DNA from: Spirulina sp034932185 | Lineage (GTDB): Bacteria > Cyanobacteriota > Cyanobacteriia > Cyanobacteriales > Spirulinaceae | Length of the DNA: 64,000 nucleotides | Assembly: GCF_034932185.1 (NCBI RefSeq) | Contig: NZ_JAYGHW010000007.1 | Coordinates: 1-64,000 of the forward strand | Direction of reading: 5' to 3' | Part shown: positions 9,171 through 18,500 of the stretch, one piece after another | Numbering within the stretch: position 1 is the first letter of the stretch | Layout of the letters: the number at the start of each line of letters is the position of its first letter | Made by a program: the position numbers and the translations under genes | The notes under the pieces: generated by a model | Database searches by the model: none | Seen by the model: the letters and a program-made list of their open reading frames with translations, nothing else | What the model was told of the DNA's origin: nothing

Positions 9171-10265
9171 ATGGAAACGGCTCGATCTGGTTATACTTTG
9201 CCCGTCTTTGCGGCGGCGGCGGCGGTGGCGGCATTGCGGGGATTGCAAACGGGGGAAAGTTGCCACAGCATTACCCTCGATTTAATTCAACCCGCTGAAT
9301 CCGTGGAAATTCCCATCGAACAAATGGCCCCGTTGGGCAATGGAACAGTCCTCGCCATCACCCGCAGCGATCCCGGCGATAACCTCGATCTCACTCGCCA
9401 TACCCCCGTTTGGGCGATTGTTCGCTTCAGCCCCGATGCCCCCGAACCGATCACCCTTGTAGGGGGGGAAGGCATCGGCAAACAAGCGGATCAACATCCC
9501 GCCATCTATCGCTACGCCCGCGAGGTGATCACCCATAACCTCCTCAAACACCTGCAACCCAACCAACAGATCACCGTGGAGATTATCCTCCCCGCTGGCC
9601 GAGAGTTAGCCAAACGCACCGCTAACGCTGCCTTTGGTGTGATTGAAGGGTTATCCCTGTTAGGCACAACGGGGATTAGCCAACCCCTGAGCGCACCGGC
9701 CCAACTGGCGGAATATCAAGAAACCTTGGCCCAACAAGTAGCCCAATTTAAAACCCTCGTGTTTTGCCTAGGGGAAAACGGTTTAGATTTGGCGCGAACG
9801 ATGGGGATCAATCCCGCTCAACTGGTGAAAACCGCCAATTGGTTGGGGCCGATGCTCGTCGCGGCGGCGGCCTTGGGGGTGGAATCCCTTTTGCTCTTTG
9901 GCTACCACGGCAAGCTGATTAAACTGGCTGGGGGCATTTTCCACACCCATCACCATTTGGCCGATGGGCGGCTGGAAATTCTCACGGCCTACGGCGTGCG
10001 GGCGGGGTTAGCGGGGCCACTGTTACAGGATGTGGTGAATAGTGCCACAACGGAGGCCGCCCTCCAACGATTGCGCCAGGAGGGGGCGGCGGTGGTTGCC
10101 GCTGTGTATGACTTGGTGGTGGCGGGGATTGATGAGCGGAGCCGCGCCTATGTGGAGAAGCAAGGGTATAAGGCCCCCCGGATTGGCTCGGTGCTGTTTG
10201 ATGGCGATCGCCTCCCCTTCAGCCAAAGTACAACGGGGGCAGAGATTCTCCGGGAATTATGCTAA
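9171..10265 (+). CDS. cbiD: Cobalt-precorrin-5B (C1)-methyltransferase CbiD
   Basis: 364 residues from ATG 9171 (a GTG directly before it is less likely). CbiD hallmarks are the glycine/alanine-rich opening SGYTLPVFAAAAAVAALRG, VAITRSDPGDN-like and GGEGIGK segments, AGRELAKRTANAAFGV, and the late FGYHGKLIKLAGGIFHTHHH. It methylates C1 of the corrin ring in the anaerobic cobalamin (pseudo-cobalamin in cyanobacteria) pathway. No other cob/cbi gene is nearby, as is common in cyanobacteria where the pathway is scattered. Some relatives have a Cys in the opening run where Ala stands here; the effect is unknown. Confidence 0.93.
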   Translation: METARSGYTLPVFAAAAAVAALRGLQTGESCHSITLDLIQPAESVEIPIEQMAPLGNGTVLAITRSDPGDNLDLTRHTPVWAIVRFSPDAPEPITLVGGEGIGKQADQHPAIYRYAREVITHNLLKHLQPNQQITVEIILPAGRELAKRTANAAFGVIEGLSLLGTTGISQPLSAPAQLAEYQETLAQQVAQFKTLVFCLGENGLDLARTMGINPAQLVKTANWLGPMLVAAAALGVESLLLFGYHGKLIKLAGGIFHTHHHLADGRLEILTAYGVRAGLAGPLLQDVVNSATTEAALQRLRQEGAAVVAAVYDLVVAGIDERSRAYVEKQGYKAPRIGSVLFDGDRLPFSQSTTGAEILRELC

Positions 10266-10406
10266 TATTATATTAATAAATAATATTAATTGTGGAAATG
10301 TTGTGAGTTAATCCCGCCATTTCATTCCTATTTAAAATTTCGTTTTTTGACGATGGACAATCCCTAAACTATGCTTTTTCTTCATTAACACTCACGCTAA
10401 ATTCTA

Positions 10407-12029
10407 ATGGCAACCCAATCATCTCCATCCCTCCTTGTCGATCCGCAAACTGACGTAGAGCAACCCCCGATTCATCGTCAGATGATTGCAATTCTAGATT
10501 TCGGCTCCCAGTATTCAGAACTGATTGCCCGGCGCATCCGGGAAACTCAAGTTTATTCCGAGGTGTTACCCTACCGTACCACTGCCGAGGAACTGCGCAA
10601 GCTCAACCCCAAGGGGATTATCCTCTCTGGCGGCCCCAACTCCGTTTACGACGGCCATGCCCCCCAATGTGATCCCGCCCTTTGGGATTTAGAGATTCCC
10701 ATTTTAGGCGTGTGCTATGGGATGCAACTGATGGTGCAACAGTTGGGGGGGCAAGTGGAGCGGGCCAAACAGGCGGAATATGGCAAAGCGGCGCTGATGA
10801 TCGATGACCCCACCGATCTGCTCACCAATGTCGAACCCGGCTCAACGATGTGGATGAGCCACGGCGATTCCTGCACAGCCTTGCCCCATGGCTTTGAAGT
10901 ATTAGCCCACACCGATAACACCCCCTGTGCGGCGATCGCCCACCACAGCCGCCACCTCTACGGCGTACAGTTCCACCCCGAAGTTGTCCATTCCGTCGAT
11001 GGCATCGCCCTGATTCGCAACTTTGTCTACCACATTTGCGATTGCCAACCCACTTGGACAACGGCCACCTTTGTGGAAGAAGCGATCCGAGAAGTGCGCA
11101 ACCAAGTGGGAGATAAACGGGTTTTACTCGCCCTTTCGGGGGGTGTCGATTCCTCCACCCTAGCCTTCCTCCTCCATGAGGCAATCGGGGATCAACTCAC
11201 CTGTATGTTCATTGATCAAGGCTTCATGCGCAAAGGGGAACCGGAGCGGCTCGTCAAGATTTTTAAAGAGCAGTTTCATATTGATGTGGTCTATGTCCAT
11301 GCCCGCGATCGCTTCCTCAAACAACTCGAAGGCATCACCGACCCCGAAGAAAAACGCCGCCGCATTGGCCATGAATTTATCCATGTCTTTGAAGAGGAAT
11401 CCCAAAAACATGGCCCCTTTGATTACCTTGCCCAAGGCACGCTTTACCCCGATGTGATTGAATCGGCGGATACCAATGTCGATCCCAAAACCGGCGAACG
11501 GGTGGCAGTGAAAATCAAAAGCCATCACAATGTCGGCGGCTTGCCGGATCAACTGCGGTTTAAATTAGTTGAACCCCTGCGGAAACTCTTTAAAGATGAA
11601 GTGCGCAACGTGGGGCGAGCCATTGGTTTACCGGAGGAAATTGTCCGTCGCCATCCCTTCCCCGGCCCCGGTTTAGCGATTCGCATTATTGGCGAAGTTA
11701 CCGCCGAGCGGCTGAATATTTTGCGGGATGCGGATTTTATTGTCCGGGATGAAATCAGCAAGCAGGGGGTTTATCACGACTATTGGCAGGCTTTTGCCGT
11801 ACTTTTACCGCTCCGCAGTGTGGGGGTAATGGGGGATCAACGCACCTATGCCCATCCGATTGTGTTGCGGTTTGTTTCCAGTGAGGACGGGATGACGGCG
11901 GATTGGTCGCGGGTTCCCTATGAATTGTTGGAAATTATTTCTAACCGCATTGTCAATGAGGTGGAGGGGGTGAATCGGGTGGTGTATGATATCACCTCGA
12001 AACCCCCCGGAACTATCGAGTGGGAATAA
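10407..12029 (+). CDS. guaA: GMP synthase (glutamine-hydrolysing)
   Basis: 540 residues, ATG 10407. The N-terminal class I glutamine amidotransferase has nucleophile C103 in GVCYGMQL and the His/Glu pair in VQFHPEVVHS. The ATP-pyrophosphatase domain has LALSGGVDSST. The C-terminal dimerisation domain has HHNVGGLP, PFPGPGLAIR and ITSKPPGTIEWE, as in all GuaA. It converts XMP to GMP using glutamine and ATP. Full length, monocistronic, 141 bp after cbiD. Confidence 0.98.
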   Translation: MATQSSPSLLVDPQTDVEQPPIHRQMIAILDFGSQYSELIARRIRETQVYSEVLPYRTTAEELRKLNPKGIILSGGPNSVYDGHAPQCDPALWDLEIPILGVCYGMQLMVQQLGGQVERAKQAEYGKAALMIDDPTDLLTNVEPGSTMWMSHGDSCTALPHGFEVLAHTDNTPCAAIAHHSRHLYGVQFHPEVVHSVDGIALIRNFVYHICDCQPTWTTATFVEEAIREVRNQVGDKRVLLALSGGVDSSTLAFLLHEAIGDQLTCMFIDQGFMRKGEPERLVKIFKEQFHIDVVYVHARDRFLKQLEGITDPEEKRRRIGHEFIHVFEEESQKHGPFDYLAQGTLYPDVIESADTNVDPKTGERVAVKIKSHHNVGGLPDQLRFKLVEPLRKLFKDEVRNVGRAIGLPEEIVRRHPFPGPGLAIRIIGEVTAERLNILRDADFIVRDEISKQGVYHDYWQAFAVLLPLRSVGVMGDQRTYAHPIVLRFVSSEDGMTADWSRVPYELLEIISNRIVNEVEGVNRVVYDITSKPPGTIEWE

Positions 12030-12049
12030 ATTTTCTGCTTATCCCCCTG

Positions 12050-12295
12050 CCCTCACCCTAAATCCCTCTCCCAAGTTTGGGAGAGGGACTTTGAGCGGGA
12101 ATTAGATTATTTCTGAACAATCGGTATTTCTGGATGATCGGAAATCCGGTTACAAAATTGGGCGTGGGGGCGAAATTTAAAATTTTTTGCCCCTGCGGGG
12201 TTGCATTCAGCGGCTCTCCCATAGCAATCCTATTTGATTCGTGAAACTTCCGACTCCCCTCTCCCACAGTTTGGGAGAGGGGCTGGGGGTGAGGG
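12050..12295. repeat. MITE-like element with CCCTCACCC ends
   Basis: About 246 bp bounded by inverted ends: CCCTCACCCTAAATCCCTCTCCCAA on the left is answered by TTGGGAGAGGGGCTGGGGGTGAGGG on the right, roughly 25 bp with a few mismatches; each end is also near-palindromic (CTCTCCCAA/TTGGGAGAG). The interior encodes nothing and holds a short GGGGCG..AAATT..GCCCC palindrome related to repeat B. It fills the guaA-SpmAB gap. A half-copy of the end lies beside tnpB (about 61025-61053). Confidence 0.65.
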
Positions 12296-12337
12296 CTTAC
12301 CCTACCATTGCTCTAAAATCTCAGAATTATTGAAGTT

Positions 12338-13648
12338 GTGAAAAAACAAGATTCTCCCCTCAATGGCATTTGGCTCTTCATGATCATCGCCTCGACAGTG
12401 GTGGCGGCGGCGCGGGGAACGATGCCGGAACTCACCGAAGCGGTGTTTGAGTCGGCGGCTAATGCGGTGACGTTGGCCATTGGCTTGATTGGGGCGTTAG
12501 CCCTGTGGTTGGGGATTATTCGCGTTGTGGAAGCAGCGGGATTGATGGCGGTGGTGGCGCGGCTGATCCGGCCGGTGATGTTGCGGCTGTTCCCCGATGT
12601 GCCGCCGGAGCATCCCGCCATGTCTGCAATGATTATGAATATGGCGGCTAATGCGTTGGGGTTGGGCAATGCCGCTACGCCCATTGGTTTGAAGGCGATG
12701 ACGGAGTTAAATAAGCTCAACACCGCACCGGGGACGGCGACCAATGCGATGTGCTTATTTTTGGCGATTAATACTTCTTCCGTGACGATTTTGCCCATTA
12801 GTGCGATGACGGTGCGGGCGGCGGCGGGGGCGGCTGAACCGGGATCAATTATTTTGCCTTCAATTTTGGCAACAATCGCCTCCACAACGGTGGCGATCGC
12901 CGCCGCTAAACTCCTAGCCCGCCCCGATACGCAACCGGCCCCGGTTGATGTTGAAACCCTCGAACCGGATCACCCCTTAGAAGAATCCCCCCCAGAACCG
13001 CCAATGGTAGAACTCGATCCCCCTGGATTGTGGGGCAAGATTATTTTTGGGGGGCTAACGGTGTTGTTTTTGGGAGCGATCGCCTACCGCCTCACGGTAC
13101 AAGGCACACCGGCCCTCGCCGCCACGGATTTAATGGCCGGGATTTCCAACTGGCTCCTCCCCATCGTGATCTGTACCTTGCTGCTTTTAGGCTATTGGCG
13201 GGGCGTAAAAGTTTATGAAGCCGTCACCGAGGGGGCCAAAGAAGGCTTTGATATTGCGGTGCGGATTATTCCCTTTTTGGTGGCGATTTTTGTCGCCATT
13301 GGCATGGTGCGGGCCAGTGGTTTATTAGATGGATTAACGCAGGTGCTCGCGCCGATTACCGAATGGGTCGGGATGCCCGCCGAAGCCCTGCCCATGGCCT
13401 TCATTCGCCCCCTCTCCGGCGGCGGCGCTTTTGGGGTAATGTCAGAAATTGTCAACAATGATCCCGATGGCTTTTTATCCTATCTGGTCAGCACGATGCA
13501 GGGATCCACAGAAACGACGTTTTATGTAATGGCAGTCTATTTCGGCAGCATCGGCATTCTCCGCACCCGCCACACGTTACCGGCGGCGTTAGCGGCGGAT
13601 CTGACGGGAATTATCGCCTCGTTGGTGATCTGTCGCCTCACGTTTTAG
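12338..13648 (+). CDS. SpmA-SpmB fusion, nucleoside-recognition membrane protein
   Basis: 436 residues from GTG 12338. The N-terminal half carries the SpmA signature (MAANALGLGNAATPIGLKAM and VTILPISAMTVR). The C-terminal half (from about 235) carries the SpmB signature (IPFLVAIFVAIGMVRASG, FIRPLSGGGAFGVM, STMQGSTETTFYVMAVYFGS). A proline/acid-rich linker joins them. Each half has several membrane helices. In Bacillus these are two spore-maturation proteins. In non-sporulating bacteria they are uncharacterised members of the Gate/nucleoside-recognition group, so a transport role is inferred only. Confidence 0.88.
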   Translation: MKKQDSPLNGIWLFMIIASTVVAAARGTMPELTEAVFESAANAVTLAIGLIGALALWLGIIRVVEAAGLMAVVARLIRPVMLRLFPDVPPEHPAMSAMIMNMAANALGLGNAATPIGLKAMTELNKLNTAPGTATNAMCLFLAINTSSVTILPISAMTVRAAAGAAEPGSIILPSILATIASTTVAIAAAKLLARPDTQPAPVDVETLEPDHPLEESPPEPPMVELDPPGLWGKIIFGGLTVLFLGAIAYRLTVQGTPALAATDLMAGISNWLLPIVICTLLLLGYWRGVKVYEAVTEGAKEGFDIAVRIIPFLVAIFVAIGMVRASGLLDGLTQVLAPITEWVGMPAEALPMAFIRPLSGGGAFGVMSEIVNNDPDGFLSYLVSTMQGSTETTFYVMAVYFGSIGILRTRHTLPAALAADLTGIIASLVICRLTF

Positions 13649-13786
13649 CGGTTTGGCGTTTCGGGGTAGCCGATGATCTTGATTTTTGATAAAACTCATG
13701 GGTTAATTGGACAATTTTGATCCCCATGGGCATCGATGCGGGTTTAACCCTAAATCATTAATTCCCCCACCCCAGGAGCGTGTTGG

Positions 13787-15874
13787 ATGGATACATTAAC
13801 CACCCTTGAGGTATGCCTCGCAATGGGTGCATGGACACCAATTGCCCCTCCCCTATTGGCAATTTTTGGCGGCCCGATCACTGATCCCGTTGGGGTCTTT
13901 TTGATCATCATGGCGATCATGTTGGTGGCCCCCCTCATGTTTGAGCGGTTTCGTTTACCGGGAATTGTTGGGCTGATTCTCGCGGGGGTGTTAGTGGGCC
14001 CCAATGGTTTAGGCGTGTTGCAGCGGGATAATACGATTATCCTGTTGGGAACCGTGGGCCTGTTGTTTCTGATGTTCCTAGCGGGGTTGGAAACCAGTTT
14101 GAACGACCTTAAACACAATGGTAAGCAGGCTGTGACCTTTGGCCTGGCCACCTTTGTGATCCCGATGGTGATGGGGACGGTGGCGTTTTTGCTGTTGGGG
14201 TATAGCTGGTTGGCTTCGATTTTAGTGGCCTCCTGTTTTGCTTCCCATACGCTGCTTTCCCTGCCGGTGGTGAGCAAGTTGGGGATTATGCGATCGCCCA
14301 TTGTCACCACCACCCTCGGCGGTACGTTAATCACCAACGTCTTTGCCCTCTTGGTGTTGGCCATCGTCGTGCAGGCCCACCAGGGGGATCTCAGCCTTGG
14401 GTTTTGGCTGGTTTTGATTCCCTCCCTGACTGCCTACACCGTAGCCACCCTTTGGGGTGTACCCCGGTTGGGACGGTGGTTTTTTCGGCGGTTTGGCCAT
14501 GATGAGGGGGCAGAATTTTTGTTTGTGGTGGCGACGTTGTTTGTTGTGTCCTATGTGGCGGGATTGATCGATGTGGAGCCGATTATTGGCGCATTTTTAG
14601 CGGGAATTGCAATTACCGAACTGATCCCCCAACTCAGTCCCCTGATGAACCGGCTCCAATTCATTGCCAACACGCTATTTATCCCCTTCTTTTTGATTTC
14701 CGTGGGGATGCTCGTCAATCCTGGGATTTTATTTCAGGAAGCGCAATCGCTGCTGGTGGCGGGGGTGATGATTGGGGTGGCGATCGCCGCCAAATGGCTC
14801 CCCGCTTGGCTGACCGGCGTGATTTTTAAATATCCCGCCCCCCAAACCTTGACGATGTTCGGCCTTTCGGTGGCCCAAGCCGCCTCCACCCTCGCCGCGA
14901 TCACCGTCGCCTACGATATCCAACTGGTGGATCAACGGACGGTCAACGGCACGATCGCCATGATCCTCGTCACCTGTTTACTCTCCCCCTGGGTGACAGA
15001 TCGTTGGGGGCGACAGGTGAAAGCCGGGGGATCCGCCACGGCAAGCCCCACGGTTCAGCCCGAATTACCCCGCAATCAACCGGCGAAATATCGCATTTTA
15101 GTGCCGGTGGCCAATCCCAATACTGAGGATAATTTGTTGAATTTGGGGATTTTATTGGCGAAACAAAGTCAAGGAACGCTCTTGCCTTTCCATGTTTTGC
15201 TCGATCATTTAGGGCCAATTACGCCTTCGGATCAGACCCGCCAAGCGCAGCTTTTAGCCCATGCGGAACAGATTGCCCATGCAGCGGTGACGGCGGTGAA
15301 AACCATTGGGCGGGTGGATGATTCCATTGATAAGGCGATTGTGCGGGCCACCCAGGAGAACGGCGCAAGTTTAATTATTTGTGGGTGGAAAGGGTATTCC
15401 AACTATCGGGATAACTTTTTCGGCAGTGTGATTGATAATGTGCTGCGGCGATCGCCTGTCCCTGTATTAGTGACCCGGTTTACGAACCCCCTCAAAACCA
15501 CCCAGCGGATTCTCCTCGCCCTCGCCGATCAAGGCCAAACGCCCCCCCATTTCACCGCCGGCCTCCGCATTGCCCACACCCTTGCCACGGAGTTAAAAGC
15601 CCGCTTAGAGGTGGTGCAAGTCACCCCCAGCCCCCACAGTCCAACGGCGATCGCCATTCCCCCCAATTTCAATAACATCACGCTCCGGCAGGAGCGGGGC
15701 AATTTTGTGCCGCGCATGGTTGAACTCATTGGTCAGGATGATCTGTTGGTGTTAATCGTCGAGTCTGATGTCAATTTGCCGGGTTTATCGGTATTGGGCA
15801 ATGATTCGGAGGCGATCGCCCGCAGCGCCCCCCATCTCTCGATCCTGATCATTCACTATCCCGCCGCCGTCTGA
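13787..15874 (+). CDS. Kef-type monovalent cation/proton antiporter with Usp-like tail
   Basis: 695 residues, ATG 13787 with AGGAG at 13774-13778. Residues about 40-420 form the 12-13 helix CPA2 exchanger domain, with LPGIVGLILAGVLVGPNGLG, FLAGLE, and a cytoplasmic-entry motif VEPIIGAFLAGIAI. From about 430 to the end lies a soluble region with two universal-stress-like alpha/beta repeats (RILVPVANP, ICGWKGYSNYRDNFFG, SPVPVLVTRF, RILLALADQG), probably regulatory through nucleotide binding. Probably a Na+ or K+/H+ antiporter for pH or salt homeostasis; the ion is not readable. Its last 19 bp overlap the convergent SGNH gene. Confidence 0.9.
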   Translation: MDTLTTLEVCLAMGAWTPIAPPLLAIFGGPITDPVGVFLIIMAIMLVAPLMFERFRLPGIVGLILAGVLVGPNGLGVLQRDNTIILLGTVGLLFLMFLAGLETSLNDLKHNGKQAVTFGLATFVIPMVMGTVAFLLLGYSWLASILVASCFASHTLLSLPVVSKLGIMRSPIVTTTLGGTLITNVFALLVLAIVVQAHQGDLSLGFWLVLIPSLTAYTVATLWGVPRLGRWFFRRFGHDEGAEFLFVVATLFVVSYVAGLIDVEPIIGAFLAGIAITELIPQLSPLMNRLQFIANTLFIPFFLISVGMLVNPGILFQEAQSLLVAGVMIGVAIAAKWLPAWLTGVIFKYPAPQTLTMFGLSVAQAASTLAAITVAYDIQLVDQRTVNGTIAMILVTCLLSPWVTDRWGRQVKAGGSATASPTVQPELPRNQPAKYRILVPVANPNTEDNLLNLGILLAKQSQGTLLPFHVLLDHLGPITPSDQTRQAQLLAHAEQIAHAAVTAVKTIGRVDDSIDKAIVRATQENGASLIICGWKGYSNYRDNFFGSVIDNVLRRSPVPVLVTRFTNPLKTTQRILLALADQGQTPPHFTAGLRIAHTLATELKARLEVVQVTPSPHSPTAIAIPPNFNNITLRQERGNFVPRMVELIGQDDLLVLIVESDVNLPGLSVLGNDSEAIARSAPHLSILIIHYPAAV

Positions 15875-16770
15875 CCCCGCCACAAATCCGCTAGGCCATC
15901 GGTGACAACCCCATTGCCGAGGTCGTTGAGGTGGATGTGGTCGTGGTAGAGGCGATGGGGATCGGGGTCGGCATTGAAGACCGGGAGAAAATCGAGGTAG
16001 GGGATGTTATGGGTTTGGGCGAAGGTGGTGAGGCGATCGCGGGCCACCCGTTCATAATCGCGGGGTTTTCCGGGTTTGACCTCCCGTTGGAGGGGAGTCA
16101 TCGCTAAATACAATTGCGCCCCTTGGGTTTGGGTGAGGGTGTGGATTTGCCCTAGGGCGGTGAGATTTTTGCCGATGCGATCGCCCCCCTCCTGATCCAG
16201 GGCAACTAATTCTGGCAACGGTGGCCCCTTGCGGCCATAGCGTTGATAAACCTCATGGATTGCGCACCAAGGGAGGCGATCGGGATAATTGCGATCGCGC
16301 CCCACCCGTAACCCAGAGGGAGCAGTGGCAAATAAATCATCGGTATTGAGCAGGACGATCACCCCCTGCGCCCCAAACAGGCCAAACCGCGCCACATAGG
16401 CCCACTGATTGCGCGGCCCCCAGGAATTCGCCGAAGCATTCAACACTTCTAAACCTAACTGTTGCCCCAACCGCGCCGAAATAATCCGCCCCTGATCCGT
16501 CCACCAGCCCCCATTGGCCACGGAATCCCCCAAAAGGAGCAACCGCCCTCCCCTTGGCTCTGGGGTAATCTCCGGCCCCCGCATCCCGTAGCCATTAATC
16601 ACAATTCGCTGACCATCGCGGCGGGTGCGTTGGTGGGGGGCGGGGAGATAGCCAATTTCAGGATCAGCGATGTAGAGCAGGGGACGGCCGAGGCCAAAGC
16701 GCCAGCGGAGGATCCCTTCGAGGAGGGTGAGGGCGATCGCCATTGTCAGCAAAATCCAGAAAATTGGCAT
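15856..16770 (-). CDS. Membrane-anchored SGNH/GDSL-type hydrolase
   Basis: 304 residues with an N-terminal hydrophobic anchor (FWILLTMAIALTLLEGIL). Block I is LLLGDSVANGG with the nucleophilic Ser, block II NASANSWGPRNQW supplies oxyanion Gly/Asn, and block V DHIHLNDLGN supplies Asp and His. These are the catalytic blocks of SGNH esterases such as polysaccharide O-acetylesterases and lipases. The catalytic part should face the periplasm. Substrate unknown. The 3' end overlaps the antiporter gene by 19 bp. Confidence 0.8.
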   Translation of the reverse strand: MPIFWILLTMAIALTLLEGILRWRFGLGRPLLYIADPEIGYLPAPHQRTRRDGQRIVINGYGMRGPEITPEPRGGRLLLLGDSVANGGWWTDQGRIISARLGQQLGLEVLNASANSWGPRNQWAYVARFGLFGAQGVIVLLNTDDLFATAPSGLRVGRDRNYPDRLPWCAIHEVYQRYGRKGPPLPELVALDQEGGDRIGKNLTALGQIHTLTQTQGAQLYLAMTPLQREVKPGKPRDYERVARDRLTTFAQTHNIPYLDFLPVFNADPDPHRLYHDHIHLNDLGNGVVTDGLADLWRGQTAAG

Positions 16771-16865
16771 AGGCGGTTGTCCCTCCCGATGATTAAGATG
16801 AGAAAATGATTTGCCATTGCTTTGACAATGGCGACTTTGCAGCCTGCAACCGAGGAAACACTACT

Positions 16866-17003
16866 ATGTCTGACCTAAATCGCGGCATTATGAAATTCAA
16901 AGGTGCGGATCAGCCCCTTGTGGTCTATACATCCGCTGCCCTTGTTTTGGGTAGCATTGCTATCTTAATCCTGTGGGCCCTGCGTGTGGCCTACGCCGTC
17001 TAA
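16866..17003 (+). CDS. Small single-pass membrane protein, 45 residues
   Basis: ATG 16866 is preceded by GAGGA at 16852-16856 at good spacing; upstream in-frame codons look non-coding. The product opens MSDLNRGIMKFKGADQP and then has one strong membrane helix (VYTSAALVLGSIAILILWALRVAYAV), with the N-terminus probably cytoplasmic. Size and layout resemble low-molecular-mass subunits of thylakoid complexes, and I believe similar small proteins are conserved in cyanobacteria, but I cannot name the family. A terminator-like hairpin follows at once, which supports a discrete transcript. Confidence 0.75.
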   Translation: MSDLNRGIMKFKGADQPLVVYTSAALVLGSIAILILWALRVAYAV

Positions 17004-17014
17004 CATTCAAAAAG

Positions 17015-17047
17015 CCCAAGCTTACCCCAAGCGGGTGAGCTTGGGGT
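17015..17047 (+). terminator. Hairpin after the small membrane protein gene
   Basis: CCCAAGCTTACCC (17015-17027) can pair with GGGTGAGCTTGGG (about 17033-17045) with one mismatch and a short loop. No good T-run follows, so it may stabilise the 3' end or be a weak terminator. Confidence 0.55.
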
Positions 17048-17131
17048 CTGTCCCCAATCTTTGTAGCCAGCCGGTGCGTCCTACGTCTATCCCGCTGCCG
17101 CCCCTCTATCCCCATTCCCCCCATATTCCCC

Positions 17132-18229
17132 TTGTTATCTCCCATTAACACCTTAGCCGTTGCCGAAGCTGCCCCTCTCCTGGGTTCAGTTTGGCTCGAT
17201 CTTACTGTCGTGATCTTGATGTTAATGCTTTCAGCCTTTTTCTCTGGGTCAGAAACGGCGATTACCGCCCTTGATGACCTCAAGCTCCGAGGGTTAATCA
17301 AACGCCAGGGCGATCCTGACGGACTCTTTCGCCTCGTCATTAACAAACGGCCCCGTTTCATCACCACCCTGCTGTTAGGGAATAACATCGTTAATATTTC
17401 TTCTGCTGTCCTGAGCAGTAACCTCTTTGTAATCTGGTTAGGAAATGCGGGGTTAGGGTTGGCAACGGGGGTTGTAACGGTATTGGTGTTAATTTTTGGG
17501 GAAATCACGCCGAAATCTCTCGCGATCTTAAATTCCCTAACAGTGTTTCGTTTCGCAGTGCGGCCGGTTTATTGGCTCTCCCGGTTTTTTGGTGCCTTCG
17601 GATTAATTTATCTGTTTGAATCGATTACCCACGTCCTGATCCGTTCGTTCCAGGGCAAATCCACCAAAGTCATTGAGGGTGAAAGTCTTACCGACTTGCA
17701 ACTGATGATGGAGGTGCTCAGTGGCAAGGGGAAGCTGGATTTTTACCGCCATGATCTGATCAATAAAACGCTCATGTTGGATCAAATGATGGCGAAGGAT
17801 GTGGTGAAGCCCCGCATTGAAATGCAAACCATTGCCCATTGTGCAAGTTTACAGGAATTAGTTGATCTTTGCTTGAAAACTGGCTATTCTCGTATCCCTG
17901 TCCAAGCGGATTCTAAGGATCAAATTGTCGGTATTGTCCATTTAAAACGGGCTTTACAACAATTACAATCCACTGAACCAGCCCCGGCAGAGCCTCATGA
18001 TCTCAACCTCACTGCTGTGATGGATCCGCCGGTCTATGTGCCGGAAACGCAACGGGTGGCGAGTTTGCTGAAGGAAATGCTCAAACAGCGATGGCATTTG
18101 GTGATTGTCGTGGATGAGTATGGGGGAACGGTGGGGTTAATTACATTGGAGGATATTTTGGAGGAATTGGTGGGGGAAATTTACGACGAAAGTGATTTCC
18201 CGCGTCAACGGTTGCCCCTCCTTCAATAG
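17132..18229 (+). CDS. CNNM/HlyC-type (DUF21-CBS) membrane protein
   Basis: 365 residues from TTG 17132, the only reasonable start before the first helix. The DUF21 (CNNM) membrane domain has SAFFSGSETAITALDDLKLR, LLLGNNIVNI and FGEITPKSLA. A CBS pair follows (MAKDVVKPR, TGYSRIPVQ, VIVVDEYGGTVGLITLEDILEELVGEI). Relatives transport or sense Mg2+/Co2+ or are annotated as hemolysins. The usual C-terminal CorC_HlyC domain is absent: the protein stops about 14 residues after ELVGEI. The DNA then enters repeats, so the tail may have been lost, though short cyanobacterial versions may exist. Confidence 0.85.
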   Translation: MLSPINTLAVAEAAPLLGSVWLDLTVVILMLMLSAFFSGSETAITALDDLKLRGLIKRQGDPDGLFRLVINKRPRFITTLLLGNNIVNISSAVLSSNLFVIWLGNAGLGLATGVVTVLVLIFGEITPKSLAILNSLTVFRFAVRPVYWLSRFFGAFGLIYLFESITHVLIRSFQGKSTKVIEGESLTDLQLMMEVLSGKGKLDFYRHDLINKTLMLDQMMAKDVVKPRIEMQTIAHCASLQELVDLCLKTGYSRIPVQADSKDQIVGIVHLKRALQQLQSTEPAPAEPHDLNLTAVMDPPVYVPETQRVASLLKEMLKQRWHLVIVVDEYGGTVGLITLEDILEELVGEIYDESDFPRQRLPLLQ

Positions 18230-18242
18230 GGGTTTAAGGGTT

Positions 18243-18450
18243 AGAAACCGGGTTTTTGGGAGGGGTTGGGGGGCAAACAAGGAGATAGACGCAACCCGGT
18301 TTCTTAGCTAGTGGAAAGAAACCGGGTTTCAGGAGAGCGATGCTGGGTAAGGGGTTGGTGCAAGAAACCCGGTTTCAGGTTTGAGGTTAGAAACCGGGTT
18401 TTTGGGAGGGGTTGGGCGGTAAACGAGAGGATAAACGCAACCCGGTTTCT
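18243..18450. repeat. Cluster of AAACCGGGTTT palindromic repeats
   Basis: Three units with alternating GAAACCGGGTTT and AACCCGGTTTC, separated by G-rich spacers; GGGAGGGGTTGGG occurs twice. The part at 18307-18386 is nearly identical to 19111-19196. These GAAACCGGGTTTC repeats are a familiar intergenic repeat in cyanobacteria. The cluster fills the gap before the VapBC-like pair and holds no gene. Confidence 0.8.
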
Positions 18451-18500
18451 CGATTTGGGGAATGGGGTAAAATTGGGGGTAGTATTTTGAAAAATTTACG

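Noticed and set aside
12313..12885. Long antisense frames in high-GC genes, such as 190 residues opposite SpmAB and 204 opposite the antiporter
   Set aside because: They mirror strongly conserved genes and show repetitive Ala/Thr/Ile composition typical of shadow frames.
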